Positions 1 to 5,766 of a stretch of 8,112 nt of DNA are shown in pieces. The DNA is taken from the NCBI GenBank assembly GCA_031285085.1, contig JAITWW010000026.1, positions 1-8,112 of the forward strand, written 5' to 3'. The notes under the pieces were generated by a model. The model saw nothing but the letters and a program-made list of their open reading frames with translations, was not told the DNA's origin and ran no database searches. This DNA comes from Candidatus Methanofilum arcanum (lineage in GTDB: Archaea > Halobacteriota > Methanomicrobia > Methanomicrobiales > Methanospirillaceae). The position numbers were made by a program, and so were the translations under genes. Every line of letters begins with the position of its first letter. The first letter of the stretch is position 1.

Positions 1-153
1 ATCAGCAAGACACTTTCTCAGGCAACAAAACAGTTGAAAGAATACGGATCAGCCAAAGAATTTTCAGGAAAAAAGATCCGTTGCTGGGCGATTGTATTTG
101 TCGGGGAGAAATGTGTCGAAAAATGTTTCGTAAAAATGGATCATGTTCGATAA
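1..153 (+). CDS. C-terminal fragment of PD-(D/E)XK nuclease-like protein (DUF1703-like), 5' end outside window
   Basis: Frame 1 is open from the window edge to TAA at 151-153, giving 50 residues. The visible part contains an amphipathic stretch (A-x-x-Q-L-K-E-Y-G-S-A-K-E-F) followed by S-G-K-K-I and a hydrophobic beta strand, W-A-I-V-F-V-G-E-K. This order (helix ending in Y-x-x-x-F, a Gly-Lys turn, then a strand ending in V-x-F) is what I know from the C-terminal end of the DUF1703/AAA-ATPase-like PD-(D/E)XK nuclease family, in which 'I-x-Q-I-x-E-K-x-Y-A-x-x-F-x-G-x-G-K' is usual. The catalytic residues lie upstream of the window, so activity cannot be judged. The last residues and stop lie inside the left arm of a foldback element (139-277), so the natural C-terminus was probably replaced. 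Family assignment is by pattern memory and is moderately sure. Confidence 0.55.
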   Translation: MSKTLSQATKQLKEYGSAKEFSGKKIRCWAIVFVGEKCVEKCFVKMDHVR

Positions 154-277
154 TTGTTGTTTGAGAAGTCACCTATTTTTCAAAGTGAGTTTTCATGCAT
201 GTTACAATCTTTTGGCTCGCTATACTTTCTTTGAATTAGGCCTTATTTATTTTGACCAACAACTGTCGAACATGACC
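139..277. repeat. 139-bp imperfect foldback (MITE-like) element
   Basis: Positions 139-159 and 257-277 are inverted repeats of 21 bp with 18 matches; the core TCATGTTCGA (141-150) pairs with TCGAACATGA (266-275). Further inside, TTCAAAG (179-185) pairs with CTTTGAA (229-235), again with flanking matches, so most of the element could fold into a long imperfect hairpin. No ORF for a transposase fits inside. I see no convincing target-site duplication. It sits exactly between two nuclease fragments that are in the same frame if it is removed. It may be a MITE-like non-autonomous element or an old hairpin insertion. Confidence 0.5.
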
Positions 278-397
278 GGGATTGAGATAGGGGAGAAGAG
301 AGGGTTAATCGAAGCTGCCAAGAAACTGATATCCAGTGGAATGGACACAAAAACAGCTTGTGAGATGATGGGAATATCTGAATCAGATCTCATGTAA
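278..397 (+). pseudogene. Detached C-terminal tail of an Rpn/PDDEXK-type nuclease
   Basis: The open frame that ends with TAA at 395-397 contains G-I-E-I-G-E-K-R-G, then a helix with A-A-K-K-L-I-S-S-G-M-D, then E-M-M-G-I-S-E-S-D-L. This is the standard tail of PDDEXK-family transposase/Rpn-type nucleases: a charged 'EKG' linker helix followed by 'AKxLLxxGxxxxxIxxxTGLSxxEI'. No nuclease domain lies upstream in the same frame. The frame can be extended back to an ATG at 143, but that extension (Cys/Phe/Tyr-rich) is the foldback element read through and has no family resemblance. A nearer ATG at 272 lacks a good Shine-Dalgarno site. I read it as a broken gene piece, possibly the original end of the fragment at 1-153. 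Confidence 0.55.
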
Positions 398-805
398 ATT
401 GCCTATTTTCCAGTATCCAGTTAGGTGCTGGTGGGTGGGTGAACAGCTACATTTATAAATTGGGATGTTTTCTTTTTTTGTACTGCTTCAAGGCGAATGA
501 ATGCCCTCAGTGATCTGTTTATATGAGTCCTTTGCCTTTCTTTCTTTTCCGATTTTGCATTTCTCTACAATGTACAGTTCTTTCAATGTTCTGTGATAGT
601 TCTCTATTGATTTGCCAGCCCAGAAAAATGAAAAACACATATAAGTGCATGTGCATATAACTTCTTTTGAAGAAATAAGGAATCAAAAGTGTAAGATCTA
701 AGAAAAGGATGGATAATTCTCTATGAACACCTATAAAACCTCCCTTCCTTCCTCCTACCCATAGTGTGATTTCAAAAGATCAGAACTACTCATGGGGAGA
801 TCGAG
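398..805. other. AT-rich intergenic stretch without recognised gene
   Basis: All frames are interrupted and no RNA gene was recognised. There is a small cluster of TATA-like words (CATATAAG and GCATATAAC around 638-661) separated by TGCATGTGCA, which could be an archaeal promoter region or simply AT-rich sequence. A pyrimidine-rich run (CCTCCCTTCCTTCCTCC) lies around 740-757. Nothing else stands out. Confidence 0.4.
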
Positions 806-1066
806 ATGTCGAATTTTCTGAAATCTGGCAGTATAGTCAGTACGTTTAAGATTAAGAAAGAATTCAGAGAAATTACCTGGAGAACTATTCCATCTGCCGC
901 AGGGTATATGTGTAAGGAGGTTGGCACAGGCCATCCATTCAATGAAATGAGTCGGATATGTAAAAAAGTGTCATTTTTCTCTTTCATCCCAGTGCTCCAC
1001 GAAGTCAAGGTACAGATAGGACTAACATCGGTAAACAAAAATTTCATCTATGTATTCAAATCATAA
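806..1066 (+). CDS. Doubtful 86-residue hypothetical protein
   Basis: An ATG at 806 opens 86 codons to TAA at 1064-1066. A purine-rich GGGGAGATC (794-802) lies just upstream and resembles a Shine-Dalgarno site, but the gap of 3 nt is shorter than usual. The protein is basic, with clusters such as K-I-K-K-E-F-R-E and several aromatic residues. It has no signal peptide, no clear membrane segment and no family motif that I recognise. An 85-codon frame also runs over the same DNA on the other strand (790-1047), so at least one of them is chance. Base composition here (about 40% G+C) is higher than in the flanking AT-rich DNA, which mildly favours a real or decayed gene. It could be a remnant of a larger gene. 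Confidence 0.25.
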   Translation: MSNFLKSGSIVSTFKIKKEFREITWRTIPSAAGYMCKEVGTGHPFNEMSRICKKVSFFSFIPVLHEVKVQIGLTSVNKNFIYVFKS

Positions 1067-1582
1067 ATGTCTATGTACATGCTCTGTATGGGTTGTTTTT
1101 CGCCATAAAACGAAGATAGAATCCAGAGCCGATTTTTTTTTGGATGAAGTTATCAGTTATGTAATACAGCTTCGTAATATTGTTAACATTCGAAAAAATT
1201 CAAAGGGGTATAGCAAGTAGTTTGATGAAAATAATGATACATCAAACTTCGTAAAACTTTTACATAAAGTTTATTACGTGCGATGAGTTTTATGAAAAAC
1301 GGACATTTTTTTTGCAGTTTTCAAAAATTAATTTCCATGATATTTCATATACCAATTATGAGAAACCTCTTTTTCTTCTTAAAATAGAATATTTTTGTAC
1401 ATAACTTGATCCAAGTGCCATTTTTTCACAATTTTTTTTCATATTGTTAATTTTTTGTTTATTTTGCTACCGATACCTATAGCGAGGGTATGTTACAAGC
1501 AATATTATGTACGAAAAAACCCTCCTGTGAAAGTACAAAATAAAAGGTACTATTTTTATGTTTCATTGCTCACTGTTATCTA
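1067..1582. other. Very AT-rich non-coding stretch with tandem hairpins, left flank of the IS element
   Basis: No credible ORF. The stretch has many long A and T runs. It contains two neighbouring perfect inverted repeats (1219-1248 and 1250-1278, listed separately), an 8-bp palindrome TGTTAACA in the AATATTGTTAACATT context near 1180, and a small ATACC/GGTAT inverted repeat near 1473-1490. The insertion sequence was inserted at the TA at 1581-1582. Confidence 0.4.
1219..1278. repeat. Two tandem inverted repeats (hairpins)
   Basis: The first is AGTTTGATG (1219-1227) with CATCAAACT (1240-1248), a perfect 9-bp stem with a 12-nt loop. The second begins two bases later: CGTAAAACTTT (1250-1260) pairs with AAAGTTT (1266-1272) plus TACG (1275-1278), an 11-bp stem with a 2-nt bulge and a 5-nt TACAT loop. 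Neither is followed by a U-run typical of a terminator. They could be remnants of mobile DNA, protein-binding sites or an RNA structure. Confidence 0.45.
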
Positions 1583-1601
1583 GTGCAGCGTGGCTTAAAT
1601 A
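1583..1601 (+). repeat. Left terminal inverted repeat of IS630-type element
   Basis: GTGCAGCGTGGCTTAAATA is the exact reverse complement of 2946-2964. The match continues imperfectly for about five more bases (TCC shared after two mismatches). It is directly preceded by the TA target dinucleotide. Confidence 0.9.
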
Positions 1602-1671
1602 CCTCCTTTGACAAAACTATATTAGACAAAATAAAAAATGCTGGAATAAAAATAAAATGAGGTTGATCAAA

Positions 1672-2193
1672 ATGCCACGTCAAACAGCATCTAAAGTCGA
1701 ATTAAGTGAAAAGCAAAAGCGAATCTTAACTGAATATGCAGTTGGGACGCACACCCCCTTGCATTTAAAAATCCGCTCACAAATAGTACTCCATGCCGCC
1801 AACGGGTTGGAAAATAACGCAATAGAAATGAGTATGGGCATCGATCCTAAAACCGTAAAAGTATGGCGAGACAGATATAGTATCCAATATGAAGAGCTGC
1901 GACGTATAGAGGCGGAAAGCCCGCATAAAATCCGCAGCACTATCGAAAAAATCCTCTCAGACAAACAAAGGTCTGGTCGCCCTCCAACATTTAAGGATGA
2001 GCAAATGGCCACTATTATAGCAATGGCTTGTATAGATCCGGCGGAACTCGATTTGCCATTTTCACATTGGACACCAGGATTACTGCAAAAAGAAGTCATA
2101 AAATGTGGCATAGTGGACAACATATCAGTCCGACAAGTAAGACGTTATTTAGAAAAAAAGATTTCCAGCCGCATAGGATTCGGTGTTGGCTGA
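1672..2193 (+). CDS. IS630 transposase, first frame (orfA): DNA-binding part
   Basis: This 173-codon frame encodes the N-terminal DNA-binding half of an IS630-type transposase, which recognises the element's ends. The ATG at 1672 (M-P-R-Q) is preferred because GAGGTTGATC (1659-1668) gives a strong Shine-Dalgarno match 8 nt upstream; the ATG at 1657 would overlap that site. Residues about 30-70 form the first helix-turn-helix (ending I-D-P-K-T-V-K-V-W-R), then comes the linker S-G-R-P-P-T-F (101-107) and a second winged-helix region up to about residue 162 (V-R-Q-V-R-R-Y-L), as usual in this family. After the slippery AAAAAAG at 2154-2160 this frame adds only ten unrelated residues and stops (TGA 2191-2193). 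The short product could act as a DNA-binding repressor of transposition, as known for orfA products of other IS families; that is inference. Confidence 0.8.
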   Translation: MPRQTASKVELSEKQKRILTEYAVGTHTPLHLKIRSQIVLHAANGLENNAIEMSMGIDPKTVKVWRDRYSIQYEELRRIEAESPHKIRSTIEKILSDKQRSGRPPTFKDEQMATIIAMACIDPAELDLPFSHWTPGLLQKEVIKCGIVDNISVRQVRRYLEKKISSRIGFGVG

Positions 2194-2198
2194 ATCCT
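2154..2198 (+). promoter_or_regulatory. Programmed -1 ribosomal frameshift signal of the IS transposase
   Basis: The heptamer A AAA AAG occupies 2154-2160 in exactly the X XXY YYZ phase of the orfA frame (GAA AAA AAG). Fourteen nt downstream is a hairpin: AGGATTC (2175-2181) pairs perfectly with GAATCCT (2192-2198), extended by G-U, G-C and U-G pairs to a 10-bp stem with a GUUG loop. The orfA stop codon lies inside the 3' arm (2191-2193). A slippery heptamer with a downstream stem is the known layout for -1 frameshifting in bacterial dnaX and many IS elements. The spacer is somewhat long, so the stem's contribution is less certain than the heptamer's. Confidence 0.7.
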
Positions 2199-2918
2199 CA
2201 CATAGAAGATATGGAGCAATTCCAAGTATCTGTATCAGCAATATGCGAAATATATCATTCTGCTGAGGAATTTGCAAAAGAGGGAGGGCATGTATACTCA
2301 AGCGATGAAAAAATGGGAATCCAGGCCAAAGAGCATGCCAATCCCAAACAGCTCATGGAACCTGGGCAGCCGGAACGGATTGATCCTGAATATATCAGAC
2401 ATGGCACAACGGGAATCATTGCATCCAGAGATGTTGTTACAGGTGAGATCGTTGCACCAATGATTCAGCCGACACGAAAAGAAGAAGATTATTTAGCGCA
2501 CATCGAATCTGTTATTTCACTTTTCCCCAACGATAAGCATATTTTTATACAGGACAATTTGAACACACATATGTCTGAAAGCTTGGTTCGGTTGGTAGCA
2601 AAAATAGAGAATATTGATGAATCAACGCTGGGAATAAAAGGAAAAAAGGGAATTCTCAAAAATAAGAAATCTAGATCCGAATTTTTAATGGATAACTCGC
2701 ATCAAATCGTGTTTGTATATACACCAAAGCACTGTTCATGGCTTAATCAGATAGAATGCTGGTTTAGCATTATTACAAGGAATCTTTTGAATAAACGGGC
2801 ATCTTTTAAGTCAATTGATGAACTTGAGAATAAAATAAAAAATTATATTGAATATTATAATACATTTTTAAAAAAGCCGTTTCAATGGAATTATAAAGGA
2901 AAGTTGCTCCGCGTATAA
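2160..2918 (+). CDS. IS630 transposase, second frame (orfB): DDE catalytic part, made by -1 frameshift
   Basis: This frame is -1 relative to orfA and continues the protein exactly where orfA stops resembling the family: after Y-L-E-K-K comes D-F-Q-P-H-R-I-R-C-W-L-N-P, the normal IS630 junction. The fused protein is 415 residues from the ATG at 1672. In fused numbering the acidic triad is D212 (V-Y-S-S-D-E-K), D295 (F-I-Q-D-N-L-N-T-H) and E362 (C-S-W-L-N-Q-I-E-C-W-F). The second and third acids are separated by 66 residues rather than about 34, because a block with G-I-K-G-K-K-G-I-L-K is inserted; I recall this as a known IS630 subgroup. No strong independent start is visible; the ATG at 2211 has only a weak purine run upstream, so frameshift expression is more likely. 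It could alternatively be annotated as a frameshifted pseudogene. Confidence 0.8.
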   Translation, partial: DFQPHRIRCWLNPHIEDMEQFQVSVSAICEIYHSAEEFAKEGGHVYSSDEKMGIQAKEHANPKQLMEPGQPERIDPEYIRHGTTGIIASRDVVTGEIVAPMIQPTRKEEDYLAHIESVISLFPNDKHIFIQDNLNTHMSESLVRLVAKIENIDESTLGIKGKKGILKNKKSRSEFLMDNSHQIVFVYTPKHCSWLNQIECWFSIITRNLLNKRASFKSIDELENKIKNYIEYYNTFLKKPFQWNYKGKLLRV

Positions 2919-2945
2919 GTTTTAGGATTGAATTTAAGGGGGACA

Positions 2946-2964
2946 TATTTAAGCCACGCTGCAC
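2946..2964 (-). repeat. Right terminal inverted repeat of IS630-type element
   Basis: TATTTAAGCCACGCTGCAC is the perfect reverse complement of the left end at 1583-1601 and is directly followed by the TA target duplication (2965-2966). It begins 27 bp after the transposase stop codon. Confidence 0.9.
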
Positions 2965-3083
2965 TAGCAATTATCGTTCCTGCAGAACCACTATCTCTTA
3001 CGACTAGTTCTCATCTAGAAATAGAGAAATGTAACATTTTTAAATGGTTTTTTCAAAACAAATCATCTATTGGATATAGTTTA

Positions 3084-3143
3084 AGAGGTGATATTATGTA
3101 ATGACAAGCATCCTTCCACCGTGAAAACCGATTTTTGGATGCT
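3084..3143 (+). promoter_or_regulatory. Strong ribosome binding site, Met-stop / 7-codon ORF and hairpin
   Basis: AGAGGTGAT (3084-3092) is a near-perfect complement of the 16S 3' end. It is followed by ATG TAA (3096-3101), whose last A begins a second ATG (3101) that opens a 7-codon frame ending in TGA at 3122-3124. That short frame runs into the hairpin AGCATCC (3107-3113) / GGATGCT (3137-3143), extended by two pairs past a bulged A. The layout resembles a leader or attenuator, but no U-run follows the hairpin and the next gene begins 550 bp away. It may equally be the decayed end of an old gene. Confidence 0.25.
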
Positions 3144-3682
3144 GTTATAAATGTATATTATAATGTCTTATGAATTTGTAGAAAGTAGTCTATCCTCTAA
3201 AATATTACTAAAAAGTATGAGATATTTTGAAATGAATCAAATTATTTACTATGTGTAAACGTTTTTTTTTTCGAATTACTGAAAAAGGGTTGAAAAATTT
3301 GATTTTTGTGCTTTTTTCTCTTCTTTTTTGGCTGAATTGATGTTATACCTATATTTTTAAGTATGAAAATTTTCTGATTTTTCATAAAAAGTACCGAATT
3401 CAAAAGAAACATTAATTATAGATAATGTAAAATCGAAACATTCATTATCTTTCATGTTTAATTCAGAGTCGAACGTTCTGCTGATGCAAAACGGTTATGG
3501 ATTGCAACTACATAACACTCTGAAATGATAGTAAGTTTTAGTAAATTTTTATAACTTGTTTTAAATAAAATTTACCTTTTTATGTGGTTACAAATTGTTA
3601 AATTCCATTTGTTGATTAATCCTCTTAATAAATAATGAGTAATGAATAAATGTTTGATTTTAACTAAACCAAATAAATATTT

Positions 3683-3687
3683 GAGGT
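3683..3687 (+). promoter_or_regulatory. Shine-Dalgarno site of the Cys-rich surface protein gene
   Basis: GAGGT followed by AATC gives an extended match to the archaeal anti-Shine-Dalgarno sequence (GGAGGTGATC). The gap to the ATG at 3694 is 6 nt, the expected distance, which fixes the start. The context is much like that of the IS transposase start. Confidence 0.75.
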
Positions 3688-3693
3688 AATCAA

Positions 3694-5742
3694 ATGAAAA
3701 TCTGTAATTTAAATGTGAATGCTCTGCTGAGGATCATGCTTCTATGTGTCCTTGTAACTGCCTTTTGCATACCACCTGTTGCTTCGGTTCTGTACTCTGA
3801 GGAAGGTACAAAAAGCTACAGGGATCATTTTTGTGCTTCTGCTTCTGTCGGTGTTCCAGCCGGTACCATGTTGCACGCACTTCAAGTGGATGAAGATACT
3901 CTCTGTCCACCTAATTCAGAAGTAATTACGAATAGCCATGTATCTAGTACTCTGTCTAAAAGTAGACAGTCATCAGGGTCTTCATCCGTGGAGGTATCAG
4001 CTGGTACATGGTGTCTTGTTTCGGTTGCAGGAAACCATGTCAACCTCGCGAAACTTGGCTATCCCGGCGGTGATTCTGCATTTTTCTCGGAGTTAATTAC
4101 TGTCGATGACTGTCCGTCGGCTGAAGAAGGAGAAGAAGAAAATCCCTGGGGACCACACCCGTACGAGCAGGATAATAACGGCTACTGTCCTGAAAGCTAT
4201 GAGCTTTATAAAGGGCTCTGCTACCCTGTCTCCAGTTTTGGCGTTCCTGGTTGCCAATATCCCTTGACAAAGGCCACCAGTGGAGACGGCTGTATTAATA
4301 CAGTAGACGGTCCATTTGTTCCGCCCTCCTCTGGTTGCCTGCCAGATGAGAAATGGATGAATGGAGAATGCTATATTGAAAACGGTAGTGTACGAACAGA
4401 CGCAGAGAGGTGCACTGCTAACGGTGGAGTGTGGAAGTCAATCAATGGCGAAAACAAATGTGTTAAGCCGGGCCAGGGTGGCTCTAAGGGATATTGTGAA
4501 AGTGGGGCGCCAGCGATCGATGGAAGCTGCGGAACTACTACTGAAACTGTAAAAACAGCGGCCCAAAGAGCGAGCGAATGCCAGACTAAAGGCGGCACTC
4601 TACTCTCGGATGGAGACTGCAGCATACCCAACACGGATAACTACGACAGTTGTAAGGATGGTGTGCTAGTTGGGCAGAACTGTGTTGACACAAAGAATCT
4701 GCTGTTAACCGGCAAAGTAACTGAGGAGGCACTAGAGGCACTAATAAAAGCACTAGATGCAGAGATATGTCCGACGCTTGATCCACCTCAGAATCCTGGA
4801 TGTCTGCTTCTTTCTACTACTGGCCCACAGCCTTCTTCTGTTTGTAAAGGCCATATTGGGCAGACTCCTGGTGCAATTTGTGTAAATACGGGTTATGGCG
4901 ACTGGAAGGAGAACGATGGTTGTCCGCCCGGTTATACGATAATAAGTGATGATGATAAGCTCAGTGATAAGTGTTTCCGTAATCTAAATCAATGCCCCAT
5001 TGGTTATGAGTATGATCTAGGCAAGATGGTCTGCACTAAAACCTCCACACCTATCTGTGATTTAGGTGGGGATCGAAATCCCACTACTGGAGTCTGCGAG
5101 TTCGACCCCACCATAGAGACCTGTCCCGCTGGTTCTGACTCAGATGGGCAGGGAGGCTGCAAATCCACGTCGAATGTCCCTCCAACAAAGTGTGGCTCTA
5201 ATCAAGAAAAGGATGAGAATGAAAAGTGTCATGACAAAGTTACCCTTGGCGGCGAGTGCCCCAGTGGCGAGGAAAAGCTTGACAATGGAAAATGCGGTGT
5301 GTACAGCAGCGACGCGGATCCAGATCCTTGTCCTCCCATCGCTGGGAAGGACTATGAACTTGTTGGCACGGTCTGTGTTCCCATCGAGTCCAAGACCTGT
5401 GATGACAACCAAGAACTGGTAGATGGAGAATGTAAACCAACATCTGGAGGCTTCCCAGGTATCACACCTCCCCCAGTAAGCTTATATGGTGCCTCTGCCG
5501 TCATGGCTACCAGCTCTGACGCCTCCCTTGGCTTTGGTTCCGTCTCTGCGCTAGATGAGGATGAAGACGACAACGAACTCATCACGGACCTTGTTGGCGA
5601 TGATCTGACCGATGATGATCTAACCGATGACGAGCTAACTGATGATGATTTGACTGATGATGATCTGACTGATGGTGGAGTGGTGTTCCAACCACTGATT
5701 TTACCACTGGTCTTATCACTGCTTGCACCACTGATAGCATAA
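3694..5742 (+). CDS. Secreted cysteine-rich repeat surface protein with acidic DDxLT repeats and hydrophobic C-terminal tail
   Basis: 682 residues; I do not recognise the family. Residues 1-31 form a signal peptide (hydrophobic core 14-26, likely cleavage after V-A-S31), so it should be exported. The mature part has 38 cysteines. From C165 to C580 they fall in 17 pairs spaced 10-17 residues, typically C-P-x-G/D-x(5-10)-G-x-C (165/176, 215/226, 268/279, 410/427, 434/447, 477/489, 522/534, 569/580 are clear examples), like small disulfide loops. The N-terminal region (32-140) has a different pattern with four cysteines and a Ser-rich patch (83-99). A helical segment (about 341-358) interrupts the repeats. 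After C580 come a Gly/Pro/Ser linker, an acidic stretch (621-630), five D-D-x-L-T repeats (636-660) and an uncharged hydrophobic tail (664-682), probably a membrane or wall anchor. A strong Shine-Dalgarno site supports the start. Likely a disulfide-stabilised cell-envelope or adhesion protein; Ca2+ binding by the acidic repeats is possible. Function unknown. Confidence 0.8.
   Translation: MKICNLNVNALLRIMLLCVLVTAFCIPPVASVLYSEEGTKSYRDHFCASASVGVPAGTMLHALQVDEDTLCPPNSEVITNSHVSSTLSKSRQSSGSSSVEVSAGTWCLVSVAGNHVNLAKLGYPGGDSAFFSELITVDDCPSAEEGEEENPWGPHPYEQDNNGYCPESYELYKGLCYPVSSFGVPGCQYPLTKATSGDGCINTVDGPFVPPSSGCLPDEKWMNGECYIENGSVRTDAERCTANGGVWKSINGENKCVKPGQGGSKGYCESGAPAIDGSCGTTTETVKTAAQRASECQTKGGTLLSDGDCSIPNTDNYDSCKDGVLVGQNCVDTKNLLLTGKVTEEALEALIKALDAEICPTLDPPQNPGCLLLSTTGPQPSSVCKGHIGQTPGAICVNTGYGDWKENDGCPPGYTIISDDDKLSDKCFRNLNQCPIGYEYDLGKMVCTKTSTPICDLGGDRNPTTGVCEFDPTIETCPAGSDSDGQGGCKSTSNVPPTKCGSNQEKDENEKCHDKVTLGGECPSGEEKLDNGKCGVYSSDADPDPCPPIAGKDYELVGTVCVPIESKTCDDNQELVDGECKPTSGGFPGITPPPVSLYGASAVMATSSDASLGFGSVSALDEDEDDNELITDLVGDDLTDDDLTDDELTDDDLTDDDLTDGGVVFQPLILPLVLSLLAPLIA
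5599..5673 (+). repeat. Tandem 15-bp coding repeats (Asp-Asp-Asp/Glu-Leu-Thr)
   Basis: Five units based on GATGATGATCTGACT, the first one codon shorter, encode residues 636-660 of the surface protein. Silent differences (CTG/CTA/TTG for Leu, ACC/ACT for Thr, one GAC-GAG) show that the repeats are not brand new, yet the peptide is kept nearly constant, suggesting selection at protein level. Confidence 0.85.
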
Positions 5743-5766
5743 GTATAAACAAACGACAACTCCCTC

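Larger units (their letters stand above)
1583..2964 (+). mobile_element. Complete IS630-family insertion sequence (1382 bp)
   Basis: The element is bounded by perfect 19-bp terminal inverted repeats beginning GTGCAGCG (1583-1601 and 2946-2964) and is flanked on both sides by TA (1581-1582 and 2965-2966), the target dinucleotide that IS630/Tc1-mariner elements duplicate. It carries one transposase split over two overlapping reading frames, joined by a -1 frameshift signal, with D-D-E residues present. Ends, target duplication and catalytic residues are all intact, so it may be a recent and still active insertion. Closing up the TA duplication gives the original target GTTATC-TA-GCAATTATC. Confidence 0.9.
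2967..3693. other. AT-rich intergenic stretch between IS and the surface-protein gene
   Basis: No recognised gene. From 2967 a frame stays open for 44 codons to TAA at 3099-3101; across the closed-up IS target site it extends back 13 codons to a stop at 1541-1543, but it has no ATG, GTG or TTG start, so it is at best a remnant. Other contents: a hairpin at 3107-3143, an 8-bp inverted repeat TATGAAAA/TTTTCATA (3362-3386), and a near-direct repeat of GAAACATT-A/C-ATTAT at 3406-3419 and 3435-3448. TATA-like words such as TTTTTATAAC (3546-3555) might hold the promoter of the gene starting at 3694, with a leader of roughly 115 nt; this is weak. Confidence 0.4.

Noticed and set aside
638..661. TATA-like repeats around CATATAAG/GCATATAAC as a promoter
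   Set aside because: No gene follows at a sensible distance and such words are expected in this base composition.
1657..1671. ATG at 1657 as transposase start
   Set aside because: It overlaps the GAGGTTGATC ribosome binding site, which is ideally placed for the ATG at 1672.
1680..2123. Antisense 147-codon ORF opposite the transposase orfA
   Set aside because: It mirrors a gene with clear IS630 homology; the translation is Ser/Ile/Cys-rich without family features, so it is a shadow.
2028..2159. Independent start of the second transposase frame at ATG 2028
   Set aside because: The residues from 2028 to 2159 in this frame do not resemble the family, while orfA does over the same DNA; the homology switches only at the slippery site.
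3406..3448. Near-direct repeats of GAAACATT-A/C-ATTAT, 29 bp apart, as a possible CRISPR fragment
   Set aside because: Only two copies of 14 bp in very AT-rich DNA, with a 15-bp gap; no third copy and no cas gene.
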